From: Desulfovibrio sp.
GTDB taxonomy: Bacteria > Desulfobacterota > Desulfovibrionia > Desulfovibrionales > Desulfovibrionaceae
Length of the DNA: 64,000 nt
Assembly (NCBI GenBank): GCA_017454855.1
Contig: JAFTCE010000100.1
Location: 1 to 64,000, forward strand
Reading direction: 5' to 3'
Shown here piece after piece: positions 26,223-36,154 of this stretch; position 1 is the stretch's first letter, and each line of letters starts with the position of its first letter. The notes beneath the pieces were generated by a model. It saw only the letters and a program-made list of their open reading frames with translations, ran no database searches and was not told where the DNA came from. The translations under genes and the position numbers were made by a program.

Positions 26223-28930
26223 CAGCTTGCCTGTTCCTCTTTGATGGTTTGCAATATGGCGCCAAGAATCGCATTCTGCTGCAAATCAATTTTGCCCGTG
26301 TTTTCCGAGGCCACATTGTCAACGATCATGCCGTAAAACGAGATGAGCCAGTCCATGAACCATTGCTTGGCATGGGCCTGATTGTCATATTCCGCAGGCA
26401 GATCCGGGTATCCTTCGACTTCAGGACGGCTTTTGAATACGGCCACATCGCGGCCATTGAAATCCACAATGCGCTCGGCATCCGCTGTTTCTGCCGGATT
26501 TTTGCCCAGCCAGCTCACAAAGTCGTTGAGTATGCCCATGGCATAACTGGCCTGACGCCGGTTTTTTTGCTGTTCGTCACCTTGATAGCGGGCGATCTCA
26601 CGGAATTTTCGCTCAATCTTGCCGCGTATGTCCAGTCGGACAATGGCGGTGTCGAACTCGTCCAGCATGGCCAGCAATACCGGCTGGGGGAAAAGATAGT
26701 AACTGGCCATGTCGGGATTTTCCGCCTGTTTGTGGCTGTGGGCACTCCAGGCTTCCATAATGCGCTCCACATAAAAGGAAATCCCGTCCATTTGCCCTTG
26801 TGCCCCCCGAGCGTCCTTGCTCTCCTTGCTGCCAGGGCTACTGGAACCAAACCAGCTGTCCGGATCCAGATTGCCCAGATCCAGGTCGTCAAAACTCATT
26901 TCGCTGCCAGCCGCATCTTCTGCGCCGACATCCATCTGTATGGCACAGAAGGCTTCTTTGTAGTCCTCATAGCGCCGTTCCGCTTCTTCACGCAGATAGC
27001 TCACCTGTTCTATGGGCAAGGAGAGACTGTTCAGCAATTCTGGAAAACGTTCCCGGAATCGGGGATTTCCGCTAAAATTACGGATTTTCATGAACAGCGC
27101 TTTTTTCTTCTTCATTTCTTCTTCTGTATTGCCGGAGAAATAAAAGGTCACAAGCAGTGAGTACAATTCCTCCTGAGCCTTGAGCAGGGCATTGGTGATC
27201 TGATTGAGCTTCAGATTGGGATCGCACAGCGGTTCCAGACAGCGTTTGATGTGTTCTATGCCGCCGTCATTCAATTTCATGAGTTCATCAAAGGCCGTTT
27301 CGGGCGAACGAAAATGCTTCTGCACCAGATTGGATGCGAGAAAGGCGCTGCGCATTTTTTGATAATGCTCCCTATCCTGGATCTCCACCTCTTTGAGCAC
27401 AGGGCTGGATTTGTCAAACTGCATCATGCCCTTCCAGGCGATATTCACATTGCGCAACATGAACATATTGTTGAAGGGCTGCGTTGGCGTCCATTTGTCC
27501 ACCCAGCGCGTCTTTTGGCTGAAGGTATTGCCAAAATGGGCGAGAAACTTCCCCTGGAGCGTACTGTCCCAGACAGTGGCATAGTTCTTGCCTGGACCCC
27601 ATTCAAAATTCACGTCCGACTTGGTCAGTATATAAAAGAGCGCGTTTTTCACATTCTGGCGCTCTTCCGGCGTCTTACCATGGGTGGATTCAATCCATTC
27701 CTCCACGGCTGCCGGCAAACCAGGAATGTTGTCCGTGGTAGAATTGCAGAGCAGCAAGCTCGTCAGTTCCCGTTCCGCTCGATAGCGTTGAAAAAGGTAG
27801 GCCACCTTGCCCCGACGGAAGAACTGCTCCACCGCGCTGTCGGCTTTGTCGGAATGAAGATAATCACGCAAATCCTGCGCTTCCAAGCGCGCCTTGTAGC
27901 CGGGAAAGTCCAGCAAATCCGTGTGGTCAAAGTAGTTGGCGGGCTTATGCACCATGACCAGGGTGAGTTCGGCCACCATTGCCGTAAGGTTTTTGCGCGC
28001 GATCTCGGCAAGCGTGCCAGAGCGCGTACGCACGTCAACGCCTGGTTGCGCCCCGCAGTGGGAAAAATCCTTCTTGCCCAAGGTTTCCACGTCGATAATG
28101 CTGGCTTCGCGCGGCAAGAGCGCCTTCATGGTGCAAAAAATTTCTTCGGCGTAGTCGAGTTTTTCCAAATCCGCCAGGAGCTGGGCCAGCATGTCGGAAA
28201 ATTCCTCCACGCCTTCCCAGATGATGCTGTAGAGGCGCACACGGTCATCGCGCGACAATTTGGGGGCCAGCTCCACGGCCTCATTCCAGTAAACTTCGTC
28301 CAGGACAGCGGGGCGGGCCTTGTCGCCGAAAGAACTACTGACGTATTCGCGCAGATCCTCCATGACATCCAACGTGATGTGCCTGCACGGACTGCCGACG
28401 CGCGATTTCAAAGGCTGCAGTGCTGCTTGGATTGCGGCCTTGTCGATTTTCGCCTTGTGGATGGCGTCGCAATAGTAGGTGTTGGCGAAAATTTTGACCA
28501 ACTCTGGCTCGGTGAGCAGGCGCACATGCACCGGATAGCCCACGGGATACCCTTCTGGCGGGGTCATGGTGAAGCGCGTCACGAGTCCCGTGGATTCCTT
28601 GCCGCCTTCAGGGTTGATCTCTTTGAGGAAATCGTGCCGCTCGCCATTGAAATCGCAGAGGACATTGCCCTCTGCGTCCCGTGCCAAGGAGGAAAGAAGA
28701 TAGGATTTGCCCGCCTGGCTTGGCCCAAAGACGCCGGCGCACATTTTCCGCCCTGCGGCGCGTCCGAGTTGTTTGAACAGTCGTCCCTTTTTGCGCAGTT
28801 CGCTACAAATATAGGACGCGGTCTTGCCGCAGGAGCGCACCCTTTCTTCGTTATGGCCCATCCATACCTGGGCATCCTCGCAAGCTTTGACCAAGGTGGC
28901 GGCGGTGTCAACAAGCTGTTCTTTGTCCAT
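26222..28930 (-). CDS. srfC: SrfC-family dynamin-like GTPase
   Basis: 902 residues. It matches the Virul_Fac/SrfC family. All main GTPase motifs are visible: G1 GPSQAGKS (69-76), G2 in ESTGLVTRFT (112-121), G3 DFPG (341-344), G4 TKSD (436-439). The remainder is helical, as in bacterial dynamin-like proteins. In Salmonella srfABC is an operon controlled by SsrB; its biochemical role is unsettled, and toxin and motility effects have been reported. The ribosome site GAGG is eight bases before the ATG. No membrane helix, so cytoplasmic or peripheral. Confidence 0.9.
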   Translation of the reverse strand: MDKEQLVDTAATLVKACEDAQVWMGHNEERVRSCGKTASYICSELRKKGRLFKQLGRAAGRKMCAGVFGPSQAGKSYLLSSLARDAEGNVLCDFNGERHDFLKEINPEGGKESTGLVTRFTMTPPEGYPVGYPVHVRLLTEPELVKIFANTYYCDAIHKAKIDKAAIQAALQPLKSRVGSPCRHITLDVMEDLREYVSSSFGDKARPAVLDEVYWNEAVELAPKLSRDDRVRLYSIIWEGVEEFSDMLAQLLADLEKLDYAEEIFCTMKALLPREASIIDVETLGKKDFSHCGAQPGVDVRTRSGTLAEIARKNLTAMVAELTLVMVHKPANYFDHTDLLDFPGYKARLEAQDLRDYLHSDKADSAVEQFFRRGKVAYLFQRYRAERELTSLLLCNSTTDNIPGLPAAVEEWIESTHGKTPEERQNVKNALFYILTKSDVNFEWGPGKNYATVWDSTLQGKFLAHFGNTFSQKTRWVDKWTPTQPFNNMFMLRNVNIAWKGMMQFDKSSPVLKEVEIQDREHYQKMRSAFLASNLVQKHFRSPETAFDELMKLNDGGIEHIKRCLEPLCDPNLKLNQITNALLKAQEELYSLLVTFYFSGNTEEEMKKKKALFMKIRNFSGNPRFRERFPELLNSLSLPIEQVSYLREEAERRYEDYKEAFCAIQMDVGAEDAAGSEMSFDDLDLGNLDPDSWFGSSSPGSKESKDARGAQGQMDGISFYVERIMEAWSAHSHKQAENPDMASYYLFPQPVLLAMLDEFDTAIVRLDIRGKIERKFREIARYQGDEQQKNRRQASYAMGILNDFVSWLGKNPAETADAERIVDFNGRDVAVFKSRPEVEGYPDLPAEYDNQAHAKQWFMDWLISFYGMIVDNVASENTGKIDLQQNAILGAILQTIKEEQAS

Positions 28931-28966
28931 AGCGCAAACCTCACACGGCGCAGTTAGAGAACACTA

Positions 28967-31900
28967 TCAGTTGTAAAGTACGCCAGTGTCCATCCAGCAT
29001 CCGCTCTCCTCACTCTTGCTCAAGGTACTCAAACGGATTTTGATCGGGCGGCCCGTGACCACTGTGTCGCCTACACGTTCCTTCACGGAATCGCGATAAT
29101 CCCTGTAGTTGATATTGGGCTGATTGATTTTATCGCGAAACATGGCTTTTTCATCGTACGCATCCTCGCCTTCAGGCAATTTGAATTCTACCCGAACCTT
29201 GTAGGGCGTCTTGCCCACAGATTTTTCGCGCGCTTCTTGGGAAGAAAAATCCATGTACCAGCCCTTGGTAGCTGTCCAGCGGTCAGCGCTCAGCTGGCGG
29301 AAACCTATGGAAATGGGAGCGCTGAACTCGACTTCCTTGACCAGGCAGTCGCCCCCTCCTTTGCTGACGTCAAACCATACCTTGTCCTTGGACAGAACGC
29401 CTTGATTATCCAGCTCGCCAATATAGCGGGCCGTATCCTTGAGCTTGAGACGGCTGGAGTTGAAAACAAAGCCTTCGAGGCTGTTCTCGGCCAGTTGGCA
29501 AAGCACAGCACCCATGACAACCGTCGTCTTGGGGTCAACAATAATGCCATTTTCCTCGACAAAACGGTACCAGGAACCCACCTTGTAATGCCGCATGGGC
29601 ACCACCCTGTCCGGGGCAATGGCCAGGATCGAAAAGATCTGCCGCACGACAGCATTCCAGCAGGAAGGCCGCCCTGTGAGCAGCAGGACATCGCAATTAT
29701 AGGCATGAACCAGCTCGCCAAGGCTGTCCAGGGTGGAGCCGACAACGCTGGCCACGGCCTTGTCAACTTCTGCGCAGGGTATGGACAATTCCAGATCCAT
29801 GATGTCCATGCTCACGCCAAAACGGCGATGGATTTCCTTGGAGAAAAATTCCAGCACCTCTGGCGTGGGGGCTTCCACGCGCGGACAGGGGGCAGTCCCT
29901 TCGTGGCCCAAGAACAGAGCGCGAATCGGGAAGGAAAAATCCCCGGAAACGTCGTGCAAATCTTTACGTTCATAGAGGGCAAGCACGGCATAGGCGATGG
30001 GTATGGCTACCTGACGCACAAATTGCACACGGAGATTTTGCACGCGCACGTCAATGCTCTTCTGGCCGAACATGGCATGCATGGCGGCCTCGGCATTGTG
30101 CTGGGGGACGCCCTGTTTCACGAGATGGGCCACAATACTCTTGAAGACAACAGACGTGACGATATTGCGCAACACATCATCGCCGCCGACCATGAAGCCG
30201 TCGGTGATTTCCTGTTTGGGCCAAATCCTGTTGGTGGAATCGCGCTCGTTGGCCAGGACAAAGGTGGTTACGGAAATGTCCGTTGTCCCGCCGCCCAGGT
30301 CAATGGTTGCCACGCGCAAGGTTGGCTGGAGCCGCGTTTCAGCAGACGCAGCACTGAACTCCCCGTCCACGGGCATCGGGCGTTTCTTGCCCATTATTTC
30401 AAAAAACAGATGGGCATCAGAGGCGTAATTATACATGATTTCATTGTACACATAGACGAGCTGCGTACACGTGGCCTCGTCCCAGAGGCATTTGACATCG
30501 GGATTGCAGCGGTAATCCTCGATGGCTTTGCGCGTCTCGCCTTTTTTGAGCTTGCGCGCATAATCCTGGTAGAAATCTTTCCAGCCGAGAACGCTCCACA
30601 TGACTTCCACGGCTGCCTTGCCCCAGGTGCCATAAATGGTTTTTTCCACACTGGGCATACCCGGCGGCACGGTAAAAATAAGGCTGTTCAGACGGCGCGG
30701 GCGGTCGGGATAGCCACGGCTTTCGCGCACGGCAGGCTCGTTGATGGTCAAGAGGGCCTGCTGAATGAGTTCCATAAAAAGGTACATCATCATGGAAGAA
30801 CGGCAAAAACGCGGCTGCATGGCGAAACGCGAAGACTGTTCGCTGATCTCCTTGCCAAAAATGTTTTGCAAGTCCACGGCGATGGAACTCAACAGGGGCC
30901 GCTCAGCGCCCTCGGCCAAGGGTTCGTTGGCCGCCTTGATTTCCTTGAGATTGATCAAGGGAATGCCGCAATTGTTCACATAGCGACACAGGGACAGGGA
31001 GGAAACGAGTTCTTCACTTTCCTGCGTCTGTGATTTGTTGAAAAACCACAGATCGCGTTCTTCCTGATCCCAAAGATAGCGCTTGGGACTGCTCATGCCC
31101 GACGCGCCTTCTGCATTGACAGACATCCCTGCCAGCCTGGTCGCTTCCGGTCCGGTGCGTATGGGCGAGGCCCAGGCAAAGGCATTCTCTCGCTCCGAGC
31201 GATCACTGTATTCGGAGAGACCAAATTCCGTCTTGGAAAATTCGACGCGCGTTTCAAAGGGTTCACTGTGCCGCAGATGCGGACGACTTATGTCACGCAG
31301 CTGCAAGCGGTAACTGTTCAACAGCCGGGACTCGGAGCTGTCGTCGGGCAGATGTTCCACGAGAATGCCCGTGGTGCGGGAATTGCCAATATCGAGTACC
31401 AAATCCACATTGATAAAATTCGCGCTGTCCGCACTGCCTTCCTCGATTTTGGCGATGCGCACACATTTCCCATCGATGATTGTGTCCAAGAGCTTCAAAT
31501 AGACAAGGTAGGAGGCCAAATGGCCCACGTGCAGCTCGCCCGTGTCTTCATCATCGTCCACGGCACGCTTCGGCATATACTTTTTGCGCTTGTCATCCCT
31601 GTAGTATTCCGTCCACACCGAGGTGAGCCACTGGCCTACCCAGCCTTCATTGAGAAAGCTGTTGTTGTCCCTTTTGAGGGTGGCCAGGGAACAGATGGCG
31701 CTTTCGGAAATATCCGAGGTGGAAAGGCCAATATGTCTTTCGTCGGACGCATCCGCCTGCATGTCAAAGGCCAAAATGAGGCGCCAGTTGGATGGAAGGG
31801 GTTCCATCTCATTGCAGGTGCGCGTCAAAAAGGCCCGTGCCCAATTGACCGGCCCGTTATGAAACACTGGTTTTCCATCGTCGTGGCGATCATCGCTCTG

Positions 31901-32236
31901 ACGGAAAAAAGGTATGGGCAGCCAGCGATCCAGCCAGGGATCCATGTGGCTGTGCTGTTCGTTCTGGCTCCTGATCTGCGCCGTGCTGATGGTGCAATAG
32001 TCCGACTCTTCCACCGTAGCGCCGGTTTCGGGGATGATATATTCGCCCTCTTCGTCCTGTTCCAGTTCAATGAGGCGCACCTGGCGCCCTTCACCAGGCT
32101 CTGCGTCCGCAATCTCTTCCACAAATGTCATGCTTATGGGACGCTTCTGATCCATGGGCGCTTCAAAATCCAAAAACTGCGGCAACCCATAGGGGATCAG
32201 GCTGATGATGTCTTTATATTTGGGCATGGAGTCCAT
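28967..32236 (-). CDS. srfB: SrfB-family protein, actin/Hsp70-fold ATPase
   Basis: 1089 residues, in the size range of SrfB. A 280-residue N-terminal region precedes an actin/Hsp70-type ATPase core: phosphate-1 DIGNSRTTG (282-290), phosphate-2 DLGGGTTD (646-653) and an adenosine-type motif LLLTGRPSCWNAV. The combination marks it as a nucleotide-hydrolysing protein, probably cytoplasmic. GGAGG lies eight bases before the ATG. It is followed after 36 bases by srfC, keeping the SrfB-SrfC pairing seen in enterobacteria and other proteobacteria. Filament formation is possible but untested. Confidence 0.9.
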   Translation of the reverse strand: MDSMPKYKDIISLIPYGLPQFLDFEAPMDQKRPISMTFVEEIADAEPGEGRQVRLIELEQDEEGEYIIPETGATVEESDYCTISTAQIRSQNEQHSHMDPWLDRWLPIPFFRQSDDRHDDGKPVFHNGPVNWARAFLTRTCNEMEPLPSNWRLILAFDMQADASDERHIGLSTSDISESAICSLATLKRDNNSFLNEGWVGQWLTSVWTEYYRDDKRKKYMPKRAVDDDEDTGELHVGHLASYLVYLKLLDTIIDGKCVRIAKIEEGSADSANFINVDLVLDIGNSRTTGILVEHLPDDSSESRLLNSYRLQLRDISRPHLRHSEPFETRVEFSKTEFGLSEYSDRSERENAFAWASPIRTGPEATRLAGMSVNAEGASGMSSPKRYLWDQEERDLWFFNKSQTQESEELVSSLSLCRYVNNCGIPLINLKEIKAANEPLAEGAERPLLSSIAVDLQNIFGKEISEQSSRFAMQPRFCRSSMMMYLFMELIQQALLTINEPAVRESRGYPDRPRRLNSLIFTVPPGMPSVEKTIYGTWGKAAVEVMWSVLGWKDFYQDYARKLKKGETRKAIEDYRCNPDVKCLWDEATCTQLVYVYNEIMYNYASDAHLFFEIMGKKRPMPVDGEFSAASAETRLQPTLRVATIDLGGGTTDISVTTFVLANERDSTNRIWPKQEITDGFMVGGDDVLRNIVTSVVFKSIVAHLVKQGVPQHNAEAAMHAMFGQKSIDVRVQNLRVQFVRQVAIPIAYAVLALYERKDLHDVSGDFSFPIRALFLGHEGTAPCPRVEAPTPEVLEFFSKEIHRRFGVSMDIMDLELSIPCAEVDKAVASVVGSTLDSLGELVHAYNCDVLLLTGRPSCWNAVVRQIFSILAIAPDRVVPMRHYKVGSWYRFVEENGIIVDPKTTVVMGAVLCQLAENSLEGFVFNSSRLKLKDTARYIGELDNQGVLSKDKVWFDVSKGGGDCLVKEVEFSAPISIGFRQLSADRWTATKGWYMDFSSQEAREKSVGKTPYKVRVEFKLPEGEDAYDEKAMFRDKINQPNINYRDYRDSVKERVGDTVVTGRPIKIRLSTLSKSEESGCWMDTGVLYN

Positions 32237-32260
32237 TGCAAGAGCCTCCTCGCGCCGCGC

Positions 32261-34048
32261 TTAGCGGATACGTGTAAAGGTGGCGTTTTGCCATTGTGTG
32301 CTGCCGTCTCGGGACCTGCCGGAACACAAGGCCCTGGCCCCGGATTGCCGACACTCCAAGTACTGGCCCATGTACTTGTCCCTTGCCTCGGAAGAGTAAA
32401 AATCCGACGTATTGATGCGCAATCTGCCATTCTTGTAGGTAGCGCGAGCCGAGGCTTGGTATTTTTTTCCAGACATTTCGCGTATGGCGGAATTCCCATT
32501 GCCATTGCCATCAAAAGAAAAATCGACCACTACCGGCTGTCTGTCGCTGGTGCGCACCAAGCCCGTATTGCAGCGCCAGCGTCCTTTGAGAAAATCCATG
32601 GAATTGCTCTCTTTGGGCAAGACGAGGGCAAGTTGCTCTTTGGACTCCTTTGGCACTTCCCTTCGCGCAGAGGCCTCCATCTGTTCTTGCATGGCCGCCA
32701 GGACATCTTCGGCGCTGGAAGCCGCGCCCGCTGCGCTGTCTTGTCGGGCGGTCTGTCCGCTTGGCATCAGCTCTTCCATGTTGGCCTGCTTTTCCTGGCG
32801 GTTGATGGAATCGAGAGAGACCAAAACCCCGTTGTTGATCCGCGTCCAGCCATTGGTCACGTCGCAGTCCAATTCCCTATTGCGTCCTGGCCGACATTCC
32901 ATGAACGTGGGATAATAGCCGCTGCCGCCTGAACCGGCATAGGACTCGGTTTTCACGCGCAGGTTGCCATTGGGCAGGACAAAGGCCTCGGCCTTGGCCT
33001 TGGCGTCGCCCTTGGCCGCATCCTTGATCACGGAATAGCCCTTACCGTCCTTGTCAAAATGAAATTCCAGGCCCACGCTGCCGCCGTCGCTTTTGCGGGC
33101 AAAGTCGCGGCTGTAACGCCAATGCCCTTCCAAGGGGGATGCACCGCTTTTGGCCTTGGCTTTTTCGGCCTGTTCCAGAATGGCCGGCGGCAGTTCCGCG
33201 CCGCCCTCAAAGAGTTCGGCAAAGAGCTGGGCGGCCTCTGCGCCGGGATTTTGTCTGGAACTTCCGTTCGCGCTCTGACCGTTTTCACCTGCTGCGGAAG
33301 TATCTGCGTTTGCCTGCGCCGCCCCCGCAGGAGTCTTGCGGCCATCCTGGGCGGCCTGACGCGCATTGGCGGCGGCAATGCTGTCCGTTGCCAGCAGGTG
33401 TTCGTTGGTCCACAGCTTCCATCCGTCAGAGCCTTTGCAAATGGCGACGCCATCGACGTTGCGGCACTCAACAAACATGCCAGGTATGGAAACCTTGCGC
33501 TTGGCATTGGTATACCGGCCCGTCTGGATTTTGAGCGCACCGTCATCGACACGTGCCGTGGCCTCAGCCGTGAAGCGCTCGTTGTCAGCCGTGGTGATGG
33601 TGGATGTGCCGTGCCCATTGGCGTCAAAGGCAAAGGACGTGTGTACCGGCTTGCCGTCGCTGCCAATGAAATTGCGGTCAAACTTCCATGTGCCCTCGGC
33701 AAAGCGCAGATTTTGGGGTGCCTCAGGCAGCACAAGGGCATCGCTGCCCTGGGCCAGGGAATTGGCCGGGCCGTCAGGCAGGGTCAGAAATTCTTCTCTC
33801 TCCTGCTCTTGTTCCGCAGCAGCGCCAGTCTGCCCCGTGTCTGGCATTCTCTGGTTTGCAGCATTGGGCACCACTTCTTGCTGCTCATTGAGCGCTGGTT
33901 TTGGTGCTGGCTGCGGCTCAGACTGCTGCTGCCCAGGTTGCGGAGCGCGGCGCAAGGTGTCCGCCCTGCCGATGCCGACAATAAGGAAAAGCACCATTGC
34001 TGTGAGGCACAACACAGGAGCATGTTTGGCTTTCAGCGTGGAAAACAT
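32261..34048 (-). CDS. secreted protein with three copies of a SrfA-type beta domain
   Basis: 595 residues with an N-terminal signal or anchor helix (residues about 10-28). Three related ~105-residue domains lie at about 114-219, 304-412 and 484-595. Each starts with a G-x-W motif and contains FxFDxxGxGxS, then AxAxxxxGxLxIxT, then a FxECR/C pair. The same pattern is the C-terminal domain of the SrfA protein upstream. The pattern recalls small lipocalin-like barrels, but the fold is a guess. The low-complexity linkers are rich in Ala and Gln. It lies between srfA and srfB; no named family recognised. Confidence 0.78.
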   Translation of the reverse strand: MFSTLKAKHAPVLCLTAMVLFLIVGIGRADTLRRAPQPGQQQSEPQPAPKPALNEQQEVVPNAANQRMPDTGQTGAAAEQEQEREEFLTLPDGPANSLAQGSDALVLPEAPQNLRFAEGTWKFDRNFIGSDGKPVHTSFAFDANGHGTSTITTADNERFTAEATARVDDGALKIQTGRYTNAKRKVSIPGMFVECRNVDGVAICKGSDGWKLWTNEHLLATDSIAAANARQAAQDGRKTPAGAAQANADTSAAGENGQSANGSSRQNPGAEAAQLFAELFEGGAELPPAILEQAEKAKAKSGASPLEGHWRYSRDFARKSDGGSVGLEFHFDKDGKGYSVIKDAAKGDAKAKAEAFVLPNGNLRVKTESYAGSGGSGYYPTFMECRPGRNRELDCDVTNGWTRINNGVLVSLDSINRQEKQANMEELMPSGQTARQDSAAGAASSAEDVLAAMQEQMEASARREVPKESKEQLALVLPKESNSMDFLKGRWRCNTGLVRTSDRQPVVVDFSFDGNGNGNSAIREMSGKKYQASARATYKNGRLRINTSDFYSSEARDKYMGQYLECRQSGARALCSGRSRDGSTQWQNATFTRIR

Positions 34049-34059
34049 GGATTTCGCCC

Positions 34060-35121
34060 TCAGTTTTTGGTGATTTCGAGATTCCAGACAGCGCCGTTCT
34101 TGTTTTTCGCTTCGCAGGCATAGGAGACTTTGTCGCAGACAAGGGTGAATGCTTCAAAATTGTTGCCATCAGGGCAGGCCTGCGTATCCACCTCCAGCAC
34201 CACCTTGCCGTCCTGTCCTTGGTGTGCTTGCACCTTTCCACGACATTGTTGCCTGGGACTGGTGATGCTGCTCTCGCCCTTGCCATCCTTGCCTGGGAAG
34301 ACAAGCAGCAAATCCACCGTCTCGCCTTGCTCATTGATCAACATATCGTGGGCCTTGTAGCTGCCTTGCAGGAAGGCCATGTCCTCGCTATTCTTGTCCT
34401 TGAAAAGGAAATACCATGCCGCAAAGGCTCCGGCAAGGACGAGGGCGCAGCCGAGCAAGAGCGGCAGGAGCCAGGAGCGTTTGGGCGCTGTTGGCTCCTG
34501 GGCAGCACGATCTGAAGGCGTGGATTCTGCAGCCTGTTCCGAAGGCTGGACGCCATCGCCGTGCTTTGCTTCGGCTTCTGACGCTGCTGCCCCGCCGTCC
34601 CCAGACGTCGTTTGGCTCGTACGGCTCGGCTGGGCCGTGCCTGTTTCCTGTTTTTCCTTGATCCTGCCCACGATGTCGCCATCCTTGACAAGACTGTTTT
34701 CGGCATTGGAAAAACCCCAACAGGTGACGACAACCTGGTCATCCAGCACATAGACATAACTTTCGTCAGGGATATTCAGCGCGTTTGTTATCAGGTTAGC
34801 GCCGCTTTGCTCTCCAGATTGGCGCAGTTGCTCAGCATAGTTTTTCAAATTGCCCAGGTAGGTACGCAATGTTTCCGTGGCCTTGGCGTAGTCTTCACCG
34901 GAAAGCGTGGAGAGCTGCCGCGCAGTGCCGTTCAGTTCCGTGTACCAGTCAATGGATTTCTCACTGGGCACGTCCCTGGGTTTGGCAAAGAAATGCTCAT
35001 AGGCCAGCCCGCTTTCCTTGACGAGATCAAGGAGCTGATAATACAGGGCGTCCAGACGGTTCCGATCCACGCGGGCTACGCTCAATCCGCTGCGTTTTGT
35101 ATTGGCAATTTTTTTGCTCAC
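34060..35121 (-). CDS. srfA: SrfA-like single-pass membrane protein
   Basis: 353 residues from the GTG at 35121 (AAGGA upstream); an in-frame extension to 35232 lacks a ribosome site. Cytoplasmic N-terminal part with IDWYTELNG (about 57-65) and YVYVLDDQVVVTCWGF (123-136), both features I associate with SrfA proteins. A Ser/Glu-rich linker, one membrane helix (216-240) and a periplasmic domain (249-353) homologous to the three domains of the next gene. Together with srfB and srfC it completes the srfABC set. Function unknown. Confidence 0.75.
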   Translation of the reverse strand: MSKKIANTKRSGLSVARVDRNRLDALYYQLLDLVKESGLAYEHFFAKPRDVPSEKSIDWYTELNGTARQLSTLSGEDYAKATETLRTYLGNLKNYAEQLRQSGEQSGANLITNALNIPDESYVYVLDDQVVVTCWGFSNAENSLVKDGDIVGRIKEKQETGTAQPSRTSQTTSGDGGAAASEAEAKHGDGVQPSEQAAESTPSDRAAQEPTAPKRSWLLPLLLGCALVLAGAFAAWYFLFKDKNSEDMAFLQGSYKAHDMLINEQGETVDLLLVFPGKDGKGESSITSPRQQCRGKVQAHQGQDGKVVLEVDTQACPDGNNFEAFTLVCDKVSYACEAKNKNGAVWNLEITKN

Positions 35122-35224
35122 GGCATGTTCCTTTTGTTCACCACTGCAAGGCCAGTCTAGCCCCAAAACGACCGGGGCTTGGATCACAAGCCCCTCGGCG
35201 CTGACGGCTCCTGGCATCTTGGAC

Positions 35225-36016
35225 TTAGGCAAATTCCTTGGACGTCTTGAAATACATGTCAGTATCCTGAAGTTCCTGCGTCACGCTGTCCCTGAGGCTG
35301 TTCAGCTTGGCCACATCGCTGTTCTTCTTGTCGCGTTGCCTCTGGGTGTTCTGCCTTTGTGCCTGCACTTGCCTGTGCGCCGCATGCCGCCTTGCTGCGG
35401 CCAGTTTCTTGTCTTCGGCCTCCTGCCGGGTCAAAAATGCCTCGCCGTCGGCCAGGCGGGAATCCATGCGTGTTTGCGCATTGGCCCAATAGGTATTGAT
35501 ATTCTCGATACCGGCCTTGATTTCATGCATACGGGCGAGAAATTCCTCTCTGGAAATTTGCTTCTTCTTGGCCAGCATCTTGAGATGTCGGATTTGCTCC
35601 CCGTAGCAGAGATAGGCTTTTTCCACGGACGCCCGTTCCAAATCCCAGCTCTCCGAGTTTTCGCCCAGGATTTTCTGATATTCCGCCAGACGTTGATCGC
35701 GATCCTGGATCTTCTCCAGCCTGGCCTTGAAAAAGCCGATGGTCGCCCCGGCCACGCCGCCAGCGGCAGCACCGATGAGTGCGCCCCTCACGTCGCGGCT
35801 GGTCAAACCGCCGATCACAGCGCCGCCAATCGCCCCGAGAAGGCCGCCCACGGCTGCGCTCTTGACTTCCGAACCATGTTCCTGGTCTTTGCAGAGTTTA
35901 TCAATGGGATCATAACATTGCGGATAATATTGCGCATGGAATTGGGGCGCATGCGCTTTTGCCCCACATCCGACCAAAGCAAATGTCAGTACCAGAAGAA
36001 TTGCCACAGCACGCAT
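35225..36016 (-). CDS. lipoprotein with glycine-zipper segment and coiled-coil tail
   Basis: 263 residues from the second of two adjacent ATGs (36016), which has the better spacing from GGAGG. Lipobox ALVGC (Cys 17). Residues about 60-105 form a glycine zipper (GGLLGAIGGAVIGGLTSRDV, then GALIGAAAGGVAGATIG), a motif that can insert in membranes. The C-terminal 130 residues are a charged Gln/Arg-rich coiled coil. It is the first gene of the Srf run, 103 bases ahead of srfA, and could be its outer-membrane or envelope component (inference). Confidence 0.78.
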   Translation of the reverse strand: MRAVAILLVLTFALVGCGAKAHAPQFHAQYYPQCYDPIDKLCKDQEHGSEVKSAAVGGLLGAIGGAVIGGLTSRDVRGALIGAAAGGVAGATIGFFKARLEKIQDRDQRLAEYQKILGENSESWDLERASVEKAYLCYGEQIRHLKMLAKKKQISREEFLARMHEIKAGIENINTYWANAQTRMDSRLADGEAFLTRQEAEDKKLAAARRHAAHRQVQAQRQNTQRQRDKKNSDVAKLNSLRDSVTQELQDTDMYFKTSKEFA

Positions 36017-36154
36017 CATCGGCCTCCACATGTTCGGATTCGTCCAGGTACCCGAAGCGGTCATCCCCTAGAGATGTTTTGGTGTAGTCACGTTTCTTTT
36101 TCGCTGTCAAGGAAATGTTCTAAAAAAGCAAAAAAACGCGCAGTATCCGCTCCC

